Under the pieces are notes generated by a model. The model did no database searches and was not told where the DNA came from. It worked only from the letters and a program-made list of their open reading frames with translations. From the NCBI GenBank assembly GCA_017304135.1, contig JAFLBB010000012.1, forward strand, positions 1 to 64,000: DNA of 64,000 nt, read 5' to 3'. This document shows positions 29,625 to 38,360 of the stretch, piece by piece (position 1 is the first letter of the stretch; each line of letters begins with the position of its first letter). The stretch comes from Acidobacteriota bacterium (GTDB lineage Bacteria > Acidobacteriota > Terriglobia > Bryobacterales > Bryobacteraceae). The position numbers were made by a program, and so were the translations under genes.

Positions 29625-30269
29625 CTATTTCCCGTAGCTGGCGTAGCCGGCGATGGCCGCGTAGATGCCCATCATCAGCATCTGCATGCCGATCACGGCA
29701 ATGATCAGGCCCATCAGGCGGCTCACCACATTCAGACCGTTTTGTCCTAAAAAGCCCATCAGCCGCGCGCTGAACAAAAACGAAGCGAGCGTAACCGCGC
29801 AGATCAACGCCGCGGCCACCAGCGTCATGGCCACGCGCAACAGGTTGCCGTCGCCGGCAAAGCCCATCGCCGTGGAGATGGTGCCCGGCCCGGCCACCAG
29901 CGGCGTGGCCAGCGGCGAGACGGCCACGGTGAGCTGCGACTCGCGGCTGTCCTCCTGATCCTCGTCCGTTGGTGCGTGGACCCGCGATGCCTGCCCGTGG
30001 ACCATCTCGAAGCCGACCATCATCACCAGCACGCCGCCGACAATCCGGAACGCGGTGAGCGTGATGCCGAACAGGCTGAAGATGAGATTGCCGGAAACCG
30101 TGAACAGGGCGATGATGCCGAAGGCGATGGCCACGGCGCGGCGGGCCACCTGGGCGCGCACATCGGGCGAATTGCCGGCGGTGACGTTGGCAAAGATGGG
30201 CGCCGTGGAGATCGGGTTGATGATGGCGAAGAAGCCCGTGACCATCGCGCCGAAGAGGGTCCAGTCCAT
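29625..30269 (-). CDS. MarC-family integral membrane protein
   Basis: 214 residues from the ATG at 30269. Six hydrophobic segments; the start FFAIINPISTAPIFANVT and the later VAVSPLATPLVAGPGTIS are MarC/NAAT-family motifs. A hydrophilic loop (residues 88-107, HAPTDEDQEDSRES) sits between the halves. The function is unclear; MarC was wrongly linked to multiple antibiotic resistance and some relatives carry amino acids. It is convergent with allophanate hydrolase, 6 bases apart, so unlikely to belong to that operon. Confidence 0.87.
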   Translation of the reverse strand: MDWTLFGAMVTGFFAIINPISTAPIFANVTAGNSPDVRAQVARRAVAIAFGIIALFTVSGNLIFSLFGITLTAFRIVGGVLVMMVGFEMVHGQASRVHAPTDEDQEDSRESQLTVAVSPLATPLVAGPGTISTAMGFAGDGNLLRVAMTLVAAALICAVTLASFLFSARLMGFLGQNGLNVVSRLMGLIIAVIGMQMLMMGIYAAIAGYASYGK

Positions 30270-30326
30270 GCCTCTTTTTATTCTAGACGCCACTGGTCTG
30301 CACGCCACTGCCGCCTCCAAAACAAA

Positions 30327-30356
30327 CCGGGCCGGACCCCGTGGGATCCGGCCCGG
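30327..30356 (-). terminator. Rho-independent terminator of the OmpA/PKD gene
   Basis: A 10-bp perfect GC-rich stem (CCGGGCCGGA at 30327-30336 and TCCGGCCCGG at 30347-30356) lies 24 bases past the stop codon of the large envelope gene. In that gene's direction it is followed by the T-rich stretch GTTTGTTTTGG. This fits an intrinsic terminator on the minus strand. Confidence 0.8.
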
Positions 30357-30380
30357 CATGAGTTCAGTCTGTATCGATCG

Positions 30381-33300
30381 TTAGCGGTTGGAGCCGCCCA
30401 CGGTCACCAGCGTCACGCGCACAAGGGTCGTTCCGCTCAAGCCCTTCGAATCGGTCACCTTCAGCTCAAACTCGAAGTCCCTGTGGTTGGAGTCTTCGAG
30501 AATGGCCTGCGTGATCGGCGTGTTCGGGCTCAGCACGGTCGCCTTGCCGTCCAGGCTGCGCCACTCGTAGGTGAGCGCGTCGCCGTCCGGATCGAACGAA
30601 CCCGAGCCGTTCAGAACCACCTGCCGCAGCGGCGTCAGGAAGCTCGAAATCGGCACGAAGGCCGTCGGCGGGCGGTTCGGGGGATTCGTGCCCGTATCCA
30701 CCGTCACGGCAACCATGGCCTGCGCCGTGTTGTTGCGGCCGCGGCCGATGGCGGTGAGCAGGTAGGTGGTCGTCTTGATCGGACCGGCGTTGGTCAGCGA
30801 GCCGTTCGGCTGCCGCGTCCCAATACCTTCGGTGATGAACACCTCAACGGCGTTCTCCGTCGTCCAGGCAAACGTCACCGGCGTGCCGGGTGTCGTGATC
30901 TGGTTCGGATTCGCGGTGAACGAGATCACCTTCACGCGCGGAATCACGTTCACGGTCGCGTTGGCCACCGAGCGGCCGAACTTGTTGATCGCCGTCAGTG
31001 TGTAGGTCGTCGTCGTGGCCGGCATCACGTCGCCCGAGCCCGTCGCGGCGGGGCTGGAAATGCCCGTGATCTCGATCGTGTCGGCCCCCTGCACGGCCCA
31101 GCTCAGGGTCGACTTCTCGCCTTCCACGATCTCCATCGGTTCGGCCTTGAACGAAGTGATGATCGGGGCGTTGCCCGTCTGCACATTCACTGAAGCCGTG
31201 CAGGTGGCCTCGCCGCCGTCGCCGCGGGCGATCAGCGTGTAGGTGGTCGATTGCGACGGTGTCACCACCGCCGAGCCCACCGGAGCGTACGTGCCGACAC
31301 CCACCACTTCCACGCTGCGGGCGTTTTCGCTGTTCCAGCTGATGGTCGCGGCTTCACCCGGCAGGATGGTCGCCGGGCTCGCCGAGCAGCTCACGAACCG
31401 CGCCTGGACGCGTTCCACGGCCACCACCACGACGGCAGTCTCTTCGCTGGTGGCGTTGCGCGCCGTCAGCGTATAGCTGCGCGTCTGGGTGGGCGACACG
31501 TTCACCACGCCCGACTGCGGATTGAGGTTCTGCGTCACGTCGGTGATCGACACCGAGGTGGCGTTCTCCACCAGGTAGTTCAGCGCCGAGCTTTCGCCGC
31601 GCTGGATGAGTGTCGGGTTGGCCGTCCAGCGGAGGATGCGCACACGCGGCGCTTCCTGCGTGGTCACCGTCACGCGGGCGATGGCCTGCGCGTTCTTATC
31701 GTCGGCCACCAGCACCCGGAAGCCGTACATCTGGCCTTCGGTTGCCGAGAAACTCGGCCGCGCCGTGTTGGCGCCGGTCAAGTTTACCGACGGACCGGCC
31801 ACCTGCGACCACTGGAACGTGATCGGGTCGCCGTCCGGATCGTAGGAATCCGAAGCGTCAAGCTGGATCGTGCCCGCCTTCACGCCGATCAGGTCCTTCA
31901 CCACCGGCACCGGCGGGTCGTTCCCCGTGCGGCGCGTGCGGGTGAGCATCTCGTAGCGCACGCGCGGAATGTCCACCGGCACCGGATGATCGGCGGCGGC
32001 GAATTCCTTGGGGTGCATGTAATTGCCAAACAGGATGCCGAACACCGCGCGGCCGTTGTTGCTCGAACCGATCAGCGTCTCGTTCACGCCGCCTTCGGCC
32101 GACACCGCGAAGTAGCTGTTCACCGGGAACACCAGGCGCGCCGTGCCGCCCGCCTTCTTGTTGCCGCCGGCGCTCTTCAGCCAGCCGATGTTGCCTTCCA
32201 CCCAGGGCGATTTCTCGCTGCGGCCGAGGGCCACCGTGCCTGAGGCGCCGAGCTGATCGACGGCGTGCAGGTAGGTCTCGGTGACCAGGTTGCGCTGCGC
32301 CACGGTCTTGATCACGGCGTCGTTCAAGAACGTCTTCACGCCGAACAGTCCGATCTTTCCCTGCCCGAACAGGTAGTCAGCCGTGAAGCTGGCCTGGCCC
32401 AGCGTGCCGGTGTTGTCCATGCCCTTCATCCAGACATTCTTGAAGCTGGCGAAGCTGCCCAGTTGGATGTCCTTCCAGCGGTTCACAAGTCCAAGGTCGA
32501 ACTGGCCCTCGCGGCGGTCCCGGAAGTACATGTATTCGCCCTGCGCCTGCACGGCGCTGCGCGTTCCGAACGGCGCGAAGTAGCGCGCCCGGCCCGTCAT
32601 CGTCACGTCGCCCGAGCCGTCCGGACCCACGTTCAAGCCAAGCAGCGAGAACTTCGGCGAGCTGGAGCGCATCTCGTCGACGGCCTTCTTGGCGGCCGAC
32701 TCTGCCATCTGCGTGAGCTGCGTCTGGCTCGGACCAGCGCTTCCGGCTCCGGCCGCGCCCGTGGCGCCTGCCATGCCGGCCGCGCCCCCGCCCGCACCGC
32801 CGCGCTTGATGGCCGCCAGCTCATCGAGAATCTTGCGGTGGTCGTCCTTCAACTGGCGCAACTCGGCGAGGATCTCCTCCAGCTTGTCGAGCCGCTTCAG
32901 AATCAGGTCGCAGCACTCCTCCATCTTCTTGGCGTGCTTTTCCATCGCCGATACGGTATCGCCCGCCCCGGCATTGGCCTTCACCACGTTGCCCTTATCG
33001 TCGGTCAACGTCATCTGCACGCGCCGGTTTACGAACCGGCCTTCCTTGGTCTCATTGCCCACCTTCGGCGCGCGCTTGCCTTGCGCCGACGCCGTGGTCT
33101 GGTTCGGGTTGGCCCCGTACTTTTCCAAAAATGCCTTCACCGCCTTGGCGCGGTTCATCGCCAGCTTGTCGTTGAAGGGATGCGAGCCGAGCGAATCGGC
33201 GTGGCCTTCCACCTTCAATCGCCAGCCGGGGTTGCCTTTCAGCAGCTCGGCCATGCGCAGCAGAGTCGGGAATCCGTCTGAGATCTTCGCCGAGTTGGTC

Positions 33301-33425
33301 TCGAAATTGATCTCCTCCCAGTCGTCCTTGCTGGCATTCACTTGAGGGCCCTCGCCTTGCGCCAATAGTGCGGCGCAAGAAAGGAGCAGTGCTATGAGCA
33401 ATGCTGCCAGTTTCCTATGTGTCAC
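30381..33425 (-). CDS. OmpA-domain envelope protein with PKD and Ig-like repeats
   Basis: 1,014 residues. GTG start at 33425 with CCAGGAGAAA upstream; signal peptide cleaved near residue 22. The OmpA peptidoglycan-binding domain is unusually near the N-terminus (about 38-140; INFETNSAKISDG, VEGHADSLGSHPFN, NRAKAVKAFL). Next come a coiled coil (160-210, with CC at 170-171), a Gly/Ala linker, a beta-rich region (255-480) and a PKD domain (505-600; LDASDSYDPDGDPITFQW). Four Ig-like repeats of about 75 residues follow, each with a TYTLTA-type strand, then a final PKD unit (NGSGSFDPDGDALTYEW). It probably anchors to peptidoglycan and presents adhesive domains. The gene seems monocistronic. Confidence 0.85.
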   Translation of the reverse strand: MTHRKLAALLIALLLSCAALLAQGEGPQVNASKDDWEEINFETNSAKISDGFPTLLRMAELLKGNPGWRLKVEGHADSLGSHPFNDKLAMNRAKAVKAFLEKYGANPNQTTASAQGKRAPKVGNETKEGRFVNRRVQMTLTDDKGNVVKANAGAGDTVSAMEKHAKKMEECCDLILKRLDKLEEILAELRQLKDDHRKILDELAAIKRGGAGGGAAGMAGATGAAGAGSAGPSQTQLTQMAESAAKKAVDEMRSSSPKFSLLGLNVGPDGSGDVTMTGRARYFAPFGTRSAVQAQGEYMYFRDRREGQFDLGLVNRWKDIQLGSFASFKNVWMKGMDNTGTLGQASFTADYLFGQGKIGLFGVKTFLNDAVIKTVAQRNLVTETYLHAVDQLGASGTVALGRSEKSPWVEGNIGWLKSAGGNKKAGGTARLVFPVNSYFAVSAEGGVNETLIGSSNNGRAVFGILFGNYMHPKEFAAADHPVPVDIPRVRYEMLTRTRRTGNDPPVPVVKDLIGVKAGTIQLDASDSYDPDGDPITFQWSQVAGPSVNLTGANTARPSFSATEGQMYGFRVLVADDKNAQAIARVTVTTQEAPRVRILRWTANPTLIQRGESSALNYLVENATSVSITDVTQNLNPQSGVVNVSPTQTRSYTLTARNATSEETAVVVVAVERVQARFVSCSASPATILPGEAATISWNSENARSVEVVGVGTYAPVGSAVVTPSQSTTYTLIARGDGGEATCTASVNVQTGNAPIITSFKAEPMEIVEGEKSTLSWAVQGADTIEITGISSPAATGSGDVMPATTTTYTLTAINKFGRSVANATVNVIPRVKVISFTANPNQITTPGTPVTFAWTTENAVEVFITEGIGTRQPNGSLTNAGPIKTTTYLLTAIGRGRNNTAQAMVAVTVDTGTNPPNRPPTAFVPISSFLTPLRQVVLNGSGSFDPDGDALTYEWRSLDGKATVLSPNTPITQAILEDSNHRDFEFELKVTDSKGLSGTTLVRVTLVTVGGSNR

Positions 33426-33650
33426 GAGATTTCTCCTGGTTCCATGTTGACGCGGGTACCTGAATTGAGAGTTCTATAGCCACTCTCCCTCCGATTTGAT
33501 TAGTTTACTACAACTTACGCATGCGGGACACCCGCCTTGTCCGACCGCGGCAATGCGCCAGCCCTTTCTATCGGCGGGGGCGGCTCCAGGACTTGAGGGC
33601 AATGCCCCGCACGGACTACCCAAACCGCGCTCCCGGTACGCTCCGTACAC

Positions 33651-33686
33651 CCTTGCCGCTTGCCCCCCCCTTGCCGCTTGCCCCCC
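33651..33686 (+). repeat. 18-bp tandem direct repeat upstream of rnpB
   Basis: Two identical adjacent copies of CCTTGCCGCTTGCCCCCC (33651-33668 and 33669-33686) lie right before RNase P RNA. The second copy contains the proposed -35 element of rnpB, so the first copy duplicates it. Confidence 0.75.
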
Positions 33687-33705
33687 AGCCGTGGCGTGCA
33701 ACAAT
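33678..33705 (+). promoter_or_regulatory. Putative rnpB promoter
   Basis: TTGCCC (33678-33683) and AACAAT (33700-33705) are 16 bases apart, and transcription would start near 33711, where the first helix of RNase P RNA begins. The match to the housekeeping sigma consensus is moderate (4 of 6 at each box). Confidence 0.5.
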
Positions 33706-33710
33706 AAACA

Positions 33711-34132
33711 TGGATTCCGCCCGGCGGGCAGCCGCGTCGCCCTCAGCCCATACCCGCAAGGGGAAAGGCCGGGCGCCGAGGAAAGTCCGGTCTCCATCGG
33801 GCAGCGTGCCGGCTAACGGCCGGGGGGGCGCGGTTAGAACTGCGTTCCACGGATAGTGCCACAGAAAATGTACCGCCGCGCGGGTTTCGGCCCGCGAGGT
33901 AAGGGTGAAAAGGTGCGGTAAGAGCGCACCGCGGCCGCGGTAACGCGCGCCGGCAGGGAAAACCCCACGTGGAGCAAGACCAAATAGGGGAGGATGGCGC
34001 GGCCCGCGCCGTTACAACTCCCGGGTAGGTTGCTGGAGCCCGTCAGCAATGACGGGCCGAGAGGAATGGCTGCCGCCGCGCCGGTGCAAGCCGGGGCGGT
34101 ACAGGAACCGGCTTATAGCCGGGCGGAATCCA
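33711..34132 (+). ncRNA. rnpB: RNase P RNA (class A)
   Basis: Catalytic RNA that matures tRNA 5' ends. The ends pair perfectly over 15 bases (TGGATTCCGCCCGGC at 33711-33725 with GCCGGGCGGAATCCA at 34118-34132), forming helix P1. Universal core blocks occur in order: GAGGAAAGTCC (33778-33788), CACAGAAA (33860-33867), GGGTGAAAAGGTGCGGTAAG (from about 33903), GGAGCAAGACCAAATAGG (about 33971-33988) and ACAGGAACCGGCTTATAG (34101-34118). Length of about 422 bases is normal to slightly long for a class A RNA. It is convergent with the PEP-CTERM gene, whose stop codon is only 3 bases beyond P1. Confidence 0.97.
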
Positions 34133-34135
34133 CTT

Positions 34136-34780
34136 TCACCGCCACCGCCGGAACACCGCCAGTCCGGCCACAGCAAATCCCAGCAGCAGTCCTGTCGACG
34201 GCTCGGGCACTTCAGTCCCCTGGGCATTGAATTCCACCCGCAAGCCCGCCGGATTGCCAGTTGCCTGGGGCACATTGTAGACCAGGATCGTGAGCGTGTT
34301 CGCGCCGGGCAGCAGTCCTGAAGGCGTCACCGTGTACCAGGGCGAGAACGTGGTAAAGCTCGCATGCGCCCCTGGCACCACCACAGGACCGCTGTTCACA
34401 CGGTAGCCGTCGAACCGGTTGTCGGTGGCCACCCGGAATTGGATCGTGACCGTGCTCAATAGGAAATCGGAGAGATCGAACTCCGTCCGGAACTCCCACA
34501 GGCCGCCGCCGTCGGAGCCTGATCCCGGATAGCTTGACCGCGGACTCACCCACATCGAAACCAACGTGTTGGCCATCCAACTGCCAAAGGGGAATCCTGG
34601 AGAGGTGGTCCGATAAGCGCTCACGAAGGCGTTGGCCCCCTGCCGTACCTCCCAGTTCGGGTCGACCAGACCGTTCCCCGCTGCCCCCACTCCCGTATTC
34701 ACCAGCGAGGCGATGGGCGTCGCATGGCAGGCCATGGCTGAGACCGCCAATAGGAAGAAGTTCCCAATCTTTCGTTTCAC
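34136..34780 (-). CDS. PEP-CTERM sorted secreted protein
   Basis: 214 residues, GTG start with AGAGGGATC upstream. Signal peptide (residues 1-20), a beta-rich middle resembling carbohydrate-binding or discoidin-like folds (FRTEFDLSDF, VATDNRFDGYRVN, GANTLTILVYNVP) and a C-terminal VPEPSTGLLLGFAVAGLAVF-RRWR. That tail has all three PEP-CTERM parts: PEP motif, membrane helix and basic end. Such proteins are cut and anchored or released by exosortase/EpsH during exopolysaccharide production, so the genome should encode an exosortase. It lies against the 3' end of rnpB. Confidence 0.9.
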   Translation of the reverse strand: MKRKIGNFFLLAVSAMACHATPIASLVNTGVGAAGNGLVDPNWEVRQGANAFVSAYRTTSPGFPFGSWMANTLVSMWVSPRSSYPGSGSDGGGLWEFRTEFDLSDFLLSTVTIQFRVATDNRFDGYRVNSGPVVVPGAHASFTTFSPWYTVTPSGLLPGANTLTILVYNVPQATGNPAGLRVEFNAQGTEVPEPSTGLLLGFAVAGLAVFRRWR

Positions 34781-35019
34781 TTACTGATCCCTCTGCCCTC
34801 AGTGTGAAGAAAGGCCGGGGAGCCGTAAATCGGGTGTTCTCTATTTGCATACCTAGTCGCCTCGACGGTTTTCCCCTAGGCCCAGCGCGGGCCCGCCTGA
34901 TGCGCCGTACCAGAGCGAAAGTACCCCCTAGGGTCCATCTTGATTACACGCAATATGTTGTTTGTTATCATAAGCTTGAGAGGGATTCCTTGCGCTAGGG
35001 GCTGCTATGCTGGAAGTAA
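34781..35019. other. Intergenic region between divergent PEP-CTERM and 81-residue genes
   Basis: No gene recognised. It holds a locally AT-rich stretch (about 34940-34980), likely promoter DNA, and two copies of the hexamer CCTAGG (34874-34879 and 34927-34932). Confidence 0.4.
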
Positions 35020-35051
35020 CGGGGAGGCAGCGCCCACAGCGCGCCTCCCCG
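35020..35051 (+). promoter_or_regulatory. Strong hairpin in the leader of the 81-residue gene
   Basis: CGGGGAGGC (35020-35028) pairs with GCCTCCCCG (35043-35051), and GCGC (35030-35033) with GCGC (35039-35042) around a 5-base loop; only one base is unpaired. It ends 22 bases before the ATG and just before the AGGAG ribosome site. There is no T-tract, so it looks like an mRNA leader structure rather than a terminator. Confidence 0.55.
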
Positions 35052-35073
35052 ATTCCCGTTCAGGAGCCCCCAC

Positions 35074-35319
35074 ATGACCAACTCAGTCCGACCACCGGCA
35101 TCCTCGCTGGCCTGCCTGGAACCGAAAGGTGCGCTCGAGCACTTCTTCGCCGACGAGGCGGAGGGGTATTGGAAGTTGATCCAGTCGTTTCCCCCCGGAA
35201 CATCGGCAAGCGAGGTACGCATGATGGGCGGTCTGCTGCGCTCCGCCTTGCGGGAGTTGCGCTGTCTCCAGCAGGAACGGCTGCGGGAGGAGGCGGCCCT
35301 CGGCGAACTGGCGGCCTAG
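35074..35319 (+). CDS. Small hypothetical protein
   Basis: 81 residues. The ribosome site CAGGAG is 8 bases before the ATG and the codon usage looks genuine. The sequence is helix-rich with an acidic/aromatic first half (ALEHFFADEAEGYWKLIQSF) and a Leu/Arg/Glu-rich second half (GLLRSALRELRCLQQERLREE), perhaps one helical hairpin. No signal peptide or known motif. A strong hairpin precedes it. Function unknown. Confidence 0.6.
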   Translation: MTNSVRPPASSLACLEPKGALEHFFADEAEGYWKLIQSFPPGTSASEVRMMGGLLRSALRELRCLQQERLREEAALGELAA

Positions 35320-35400
35320 CCCGGATGTTTCGGTGCGATCGCGGCGAGCAGCGAGGAGAGCCGTGCGAATGCAAGGCGCGCGAAGGGTGCCCGACGCAGG

Positions 35401-35417
35401 CGTACTGCAACAGTACG
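35401..35417. repeat. Short palindromic element (REP-like)
   Basis: CGTACTG and CAGTACG (7 bp each) separated by CAA, in a GC-rich intergenic stretch (35342-35460) containing further GCGAGCGCAACGCGGC-type sequence. Such GTACTGCAGTAC-centred intergenic palindromes recur in some GC-rich genomes; only one copy is visible in this window. Confidence 0.35.
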
Positions 35418-35496
35418 TCGAGGACGGCATGCGAGCGCAACGCGGCAGTCGCGCGGTGATCACGCTCCGCGGCCGATGGCTGGTGAAATTTCCGCG

Positions 35497-36306
35497 CTAG
35501 CGCTTGGGTGCCGCTCTCTTCCGCTCCGCATCGAACCGCTTTTGGTTGCTCTCGTTGAGGCGCGGGTAGACTCCCGAGATTGGCTCGCCCTGCTCCAGCA
35601 GCTTCTTCTGGAACGCCTCGCGTTCGACGGTCTGCTCGGCCTTTTTCAGCGCCTTTTCGAGAACAGCAGCCGGAATGACGAGCACGCCGTGCTCTTCCCC
35701 CATGAGGATGTCCCCCGCCATCACGGTAACGTTGCCGATGCGGACCGGCACCTGGTAGTCGGCGCTCATCATGTGTGGACTGACGCTCGAGGCCTGGCCG
35801 CGGCGCATGTAGACCTGAATGGGGAGTTCGCGGATCTGGCCCACGTCGCGAAAGGCCCCGTCGGCGATCATGCCCGCACCGCCCCGCGCCACCAGCCGCC
35901 GCGTCGTCATCGCCCCGGTTACGGCGCTGCGCGTGTCGCCGCCGGCGTCGAAGACAAGCACATCGCCCGGCTCCGCCTGTTCGCTCGAAACGTAGTTGAG
36001 CTGCGGCCCGGCCTTGTACAGCCGCTCGCGCAAATCGGGCCGGTTGGGAAGATACCGCACCGTGCGCGCCCGGCCGATCAGGCGCCGCCCGGTGTGCAGT
36101 GGCGGCAGTTCATTGATGAAGCAGTTCTGGTAGCCGGCTTCGTTGACGGCGCTCCAGATGGCCTCCAGTTCGAGCTTCGCCAAACGGCCGAAGATCTCCC
36201 TGTCCTGCGCCGCGAGTTTGTTCCAGACGTGGGGCGGCAGGCCGTCCTGGGCGAACGCGGCCGCGGCGATGATGGCGAGGAATCCTACTCTCAACATGCG
36301 CTGCAT
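35497..36306 (-). CDS. RraA-family protein with signal peptide
   Basis: 269 residues. A hydrophobic N-terminus (MLRVGFLAIIAAAAFAQDG) predicts export. The RraA-like domain follows: QAEPGDVLVFDAGGDTRSAVTGAMTTRRLVARGGAGMIADGAFRDVGQI includes the Gly-x20-Arg-Asp pattern of the family's aldolase-type members, and GRARTVRYLP is also typical. Family members include the RNase E inhibitor RraA and HMG/CHA aldolases or oxaloacetate decarboxylases. A periplasmic location excludes RNase control and favours an aldolase/lyase role. A charged C-terminus (QKRFDAERKRAAPKR) extends past the domain. Confidence 0.85.
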   Translation of the reverse strand: MQRMLRVGFLAIIAAAAFAQDGLPPHVWNKLAAQDREIFGRLAKLELEAIWSAVNEAGYQNCFINELPPLHTGRRLIGRARTVRYLPNRPDLRERLYKAGPQLNYVSSEQAEPGDVLVFDAGGDTRSAVTGAMTTRRLVARGGAGMIADGAFRDVGQIRELPIQVYMRRGQASSVSPHMMSADYQVPVRIGNVTVMAGDILMGEEHGVLVIPAAVLEKALKKAEQTVEREAFQKKLLEQGEPISGVYPRLNESNQKRFDAERKRAAPKR

Positions 36307-36394
36307 CCTATCGCATCCCGGCGCGAAGCGGGCCTTCTGCCGCCCTCCGGTCGGTCAGCCGCCTTGATCCCCGCTCCCCTGGACGCATACACTT

Positions 36395-36412
36395 GGCGAG
36401 TGATCACTCGCC
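36395..36412. promoter_or_regulatory. 18-bp perfect palindrome overlapping a start codon
   Basis: GGCGAGTGATCACTCGCC is its own reverse complement, and the GTG start of the beta-propeller gene (36400-36402) lies within it. It could be an operator in the divergent promoter region or a hairpin at the ribosome site; chance is not excluded since part of it is coding. Confidence 0.4.
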
Positions 36413-37614
36413 GCGGGTTGCTCGCCAGCCCGATCCTCCTCGCCGCGCAACAATCGGGACTCCCCGTCCGCCAGCTCACCCGCGGGCCGCGCTTCCACTG
36501 GTTTGGCTACTACGACAAGCTGCAGTTTGACCCCACCTCGCGCTACGTTCTCACCAACCAGGTGGACTTTGAAGGCCGCTCGCCCAAGCCGGACGACGAG
36601 ATCCGCGTCGGCGTCATCGACACGGCCAGCGGCGATGCCTATCGCCAGTTGGGCTCGACAACGGCCTGGAACTGGCAGCAGGGCTGCATGCTGCAGTGGA
36701 TTCCCGGTTCGCGCCATGAGGTCATCTGGAACATCCGCGAGGGGAACCGCTTTGCCAGCGTCATCATGAACGTCAACACCGGCAAGCGGCGCACTCTGCC
36801 CGCGCCGGTCTACTCCCTGTCGCCTGACGGCAGGCACGCCGTCTATCCCGATTTCCGGCGGTTGAACGACACCCGGCCCGGCTATGGCTATACGGGCCTC
36901 GCCGATCCCCGCCCCGATGCGGCCGCCCCTGACGACGCCGGCATCTGGTCGCTCGATCTGCAATCAGGAAAATCGAAGCTGATTCTCTCCTTTGCCCAGG
37001 TGGCGGCGATCCCCCACTCGTTTCAGGAGGCCGCCCCCAAGCCGGGCGCCAAACACTGGTTCAACCACCTGCTCTATTCACCCTCCGGCGCGCGATTCAT
37101 CTTCCTGCACCGCTGGCGCAATCCCGGCCAGACCAGTTTCAATACCCGCCTCTTCACCGCCTCGGCCACGGGCAAGGATCTCTACGAACTCGACCCCTAC
37201 GGCAAAACCTCGCACTTCATCTGGCGCGACGACGAACACATCCTCGCCTGGGCCTGGACCCCGGCCTCGGGCGACAAGTTCATCCTCTTTCGCGACCGCA
37301 CGCGCGAAGCGCCCGTCGTCGGCGAGGGCGTCATGACCGTCAACGGCCATTGCACCTACTTGCCGGGTAACCGCTGGATTCTGAACGACACCTATCCGGA
37401 CAAGCAGCGCCGCCAGAACGTCTATCTCTACAACGTCGCCAGCGGCAAGCGCACCGAACTCGGCGGGTTCCCTTCGCCGCCTGCCTACACCGGCGAATGG
37501 CGCTGCGACACCCACCCGCGCTTTTCGCCCGACGGCAAAAAAGTCGTCATTGACTCGCCCCACAACGGCGGTCGCCAGCAGTACCTCATCGACATCAGTG
37601 GAGTGAACGCATGA
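36400..37614 (+). CDS. Secreted TolB/oligogalacturonate-lyase-like beta-propeller protein
   Basis: 404 residues from the GTG at 36400 ([15 protein letters not shown]), a short twin-arginine-like signal. The body is built of repeated propeller strands: [47 protein letters not shown] and [14 protein letters not shown]. The [14 protein letters not shown] opening and a [17 protein letters not shown] segment recall oligogalacturonate lyase-like proteins of Planctomycetes and Acidobacteria. The reaction is uncertain. The stop overlaps the DUF1080 gene start (ATGA), so both are one unit. Confidence 0.75.
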   Translation: MITRRGLLASPILLAAQQSGLPVRQLTRGPRFHWFGYYDKLQFDPTSRYVLTNQVDFEGRSPKPDDEIRVGVIDTASGDAYRQLGSTTAWNWQQGCMLQWIPGSRHEVIWNIREGNRFASVIMNVNTGKRRTLPAPVYSLSPDGRHAVYPDFRRLNDTRPGYGYTGLADPRPDAAAPDDAGIWSLDLQSGKSKLILSFAQVAAIPHSFQEAAPKPGAKHWFNHLLYSPSGARFIFLHRWRNPGQTSFNTRLFTASATGKDLYELDPYGKTSHFIWRDDEHILAWAWTPASGDKFILFRDRTREAPVVGEGVMTVNGHCTYLPGNRWILNDTYPDKQRRQNVYLYNVASGKRTELGGFPSPPAYTGEWRCDTHPRFSPDGKKVVIDSPHNGGRQQYLIDISGVNA

Positions 37615-38327
37615 AAGCCATCCTCGCCTGCGCGGCAACCGTAACCCTCGCCGCCTTCTTCGTGCCCGCCTCGGCGGTGCCCACCCCGGAATGGGTCGAC
37701 CTCTTCAATGGCCGCGACCTCAGCGGCTGGGTGCCCGTGAATACGGTCCCCGACACATGGTCGGTTCAGAACGGCGAACTCGTTTGCTCGGGCCAGCCGA
37801 TCGGCGTCATGCGCAGCGCCAGGCAGTATGAGAACTTCATCCTCCACATCGAGTGGATGCACACCGAGACGGGCGGCAACTCGGGCGTGTTCGTGTGGTC
37901 CGACGCCGTGCCCGGCGAGCGCAACCGGCTGCCAAACGGGGTCGAAGTGCAGATGCTCGAACTGGGCTGGCCGGAGCTCAATGCGAAAAACGGCATCACG
38001 CCACCGCACGCGTATGTCACGGGTGAGCTATTCGGAGTAGGTGGTGTGAAGACGGTCCCCGACAACCCGCGTGGCGAACGCAGTTTCTCGTTCGAATCGC
38101 GATGCAAGCCCAAGGGCGAATGGAACACTTATGAGGTGGTGGCCGTCGATGGCACCATCAAGCTCTCCATCAACGGCAAATTCGTGAACGGCATCGCCAA
38201 GTCGACGCAGAAGAAGGGGTATCTGTGCCTGGAAAGCGAGGGCGCGAAGATCCACTTCCGCAACATCCGCCTTCTCGAGTTGCCGCCGGGGATCCTCGCG
38301 CCGGGCCAGGCCGCCAGGGAGCTATAG
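37611..38327 (+). CDS. DUF1080 (3-keto-glucoside hydrolase-type) secreted protein
   Basis: 238 residues; signal peptide cleaved near ASA-VP (residue 23). A single concanavalin-like jelly roll follows: [17 protein letters not shown], the hallmark of DUF1080, then [27 protein letters not shown] and [27 protein letters not shown]1080 proteins bind or hydrolyse oxidised disaccharides (3-keto-sugars) and often occur with Gfo/Idh/MocA oxidoreductases. Here the direct partner is the propeller gene, which it overlaps by four bases. Confidence 0.9.
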   Translation: MKAILACAATVTLAAFFVPASAVPTPEWVDLFNGRDLSGWVPVNTVPDTWSVQNGELVCSGQPIGVMRSARQYENFILHIEWMHTETGGNSGVFVWSDAVPGERNRLPNGVEVQMLELGWPELNAKNGITPPHAYVTGELFGVGGVKTVPDNPRGERSFSFESRCKPKGEWNTYEVVAVDGTIKLSINGKFVNGIAKSTQKKGYLCLESEGAKIHFRNIRLLELPPGILAPGQAAREL

Positions 38328-38360
38328 AAACCGCCTTGTTCATCCGATTTGGGAGGAGGC

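Noticed and set aside
33651-33686. CRISPR-like repeat
   Set aside because: Only two adjacent copies without spacers; a simple tandem duplication.
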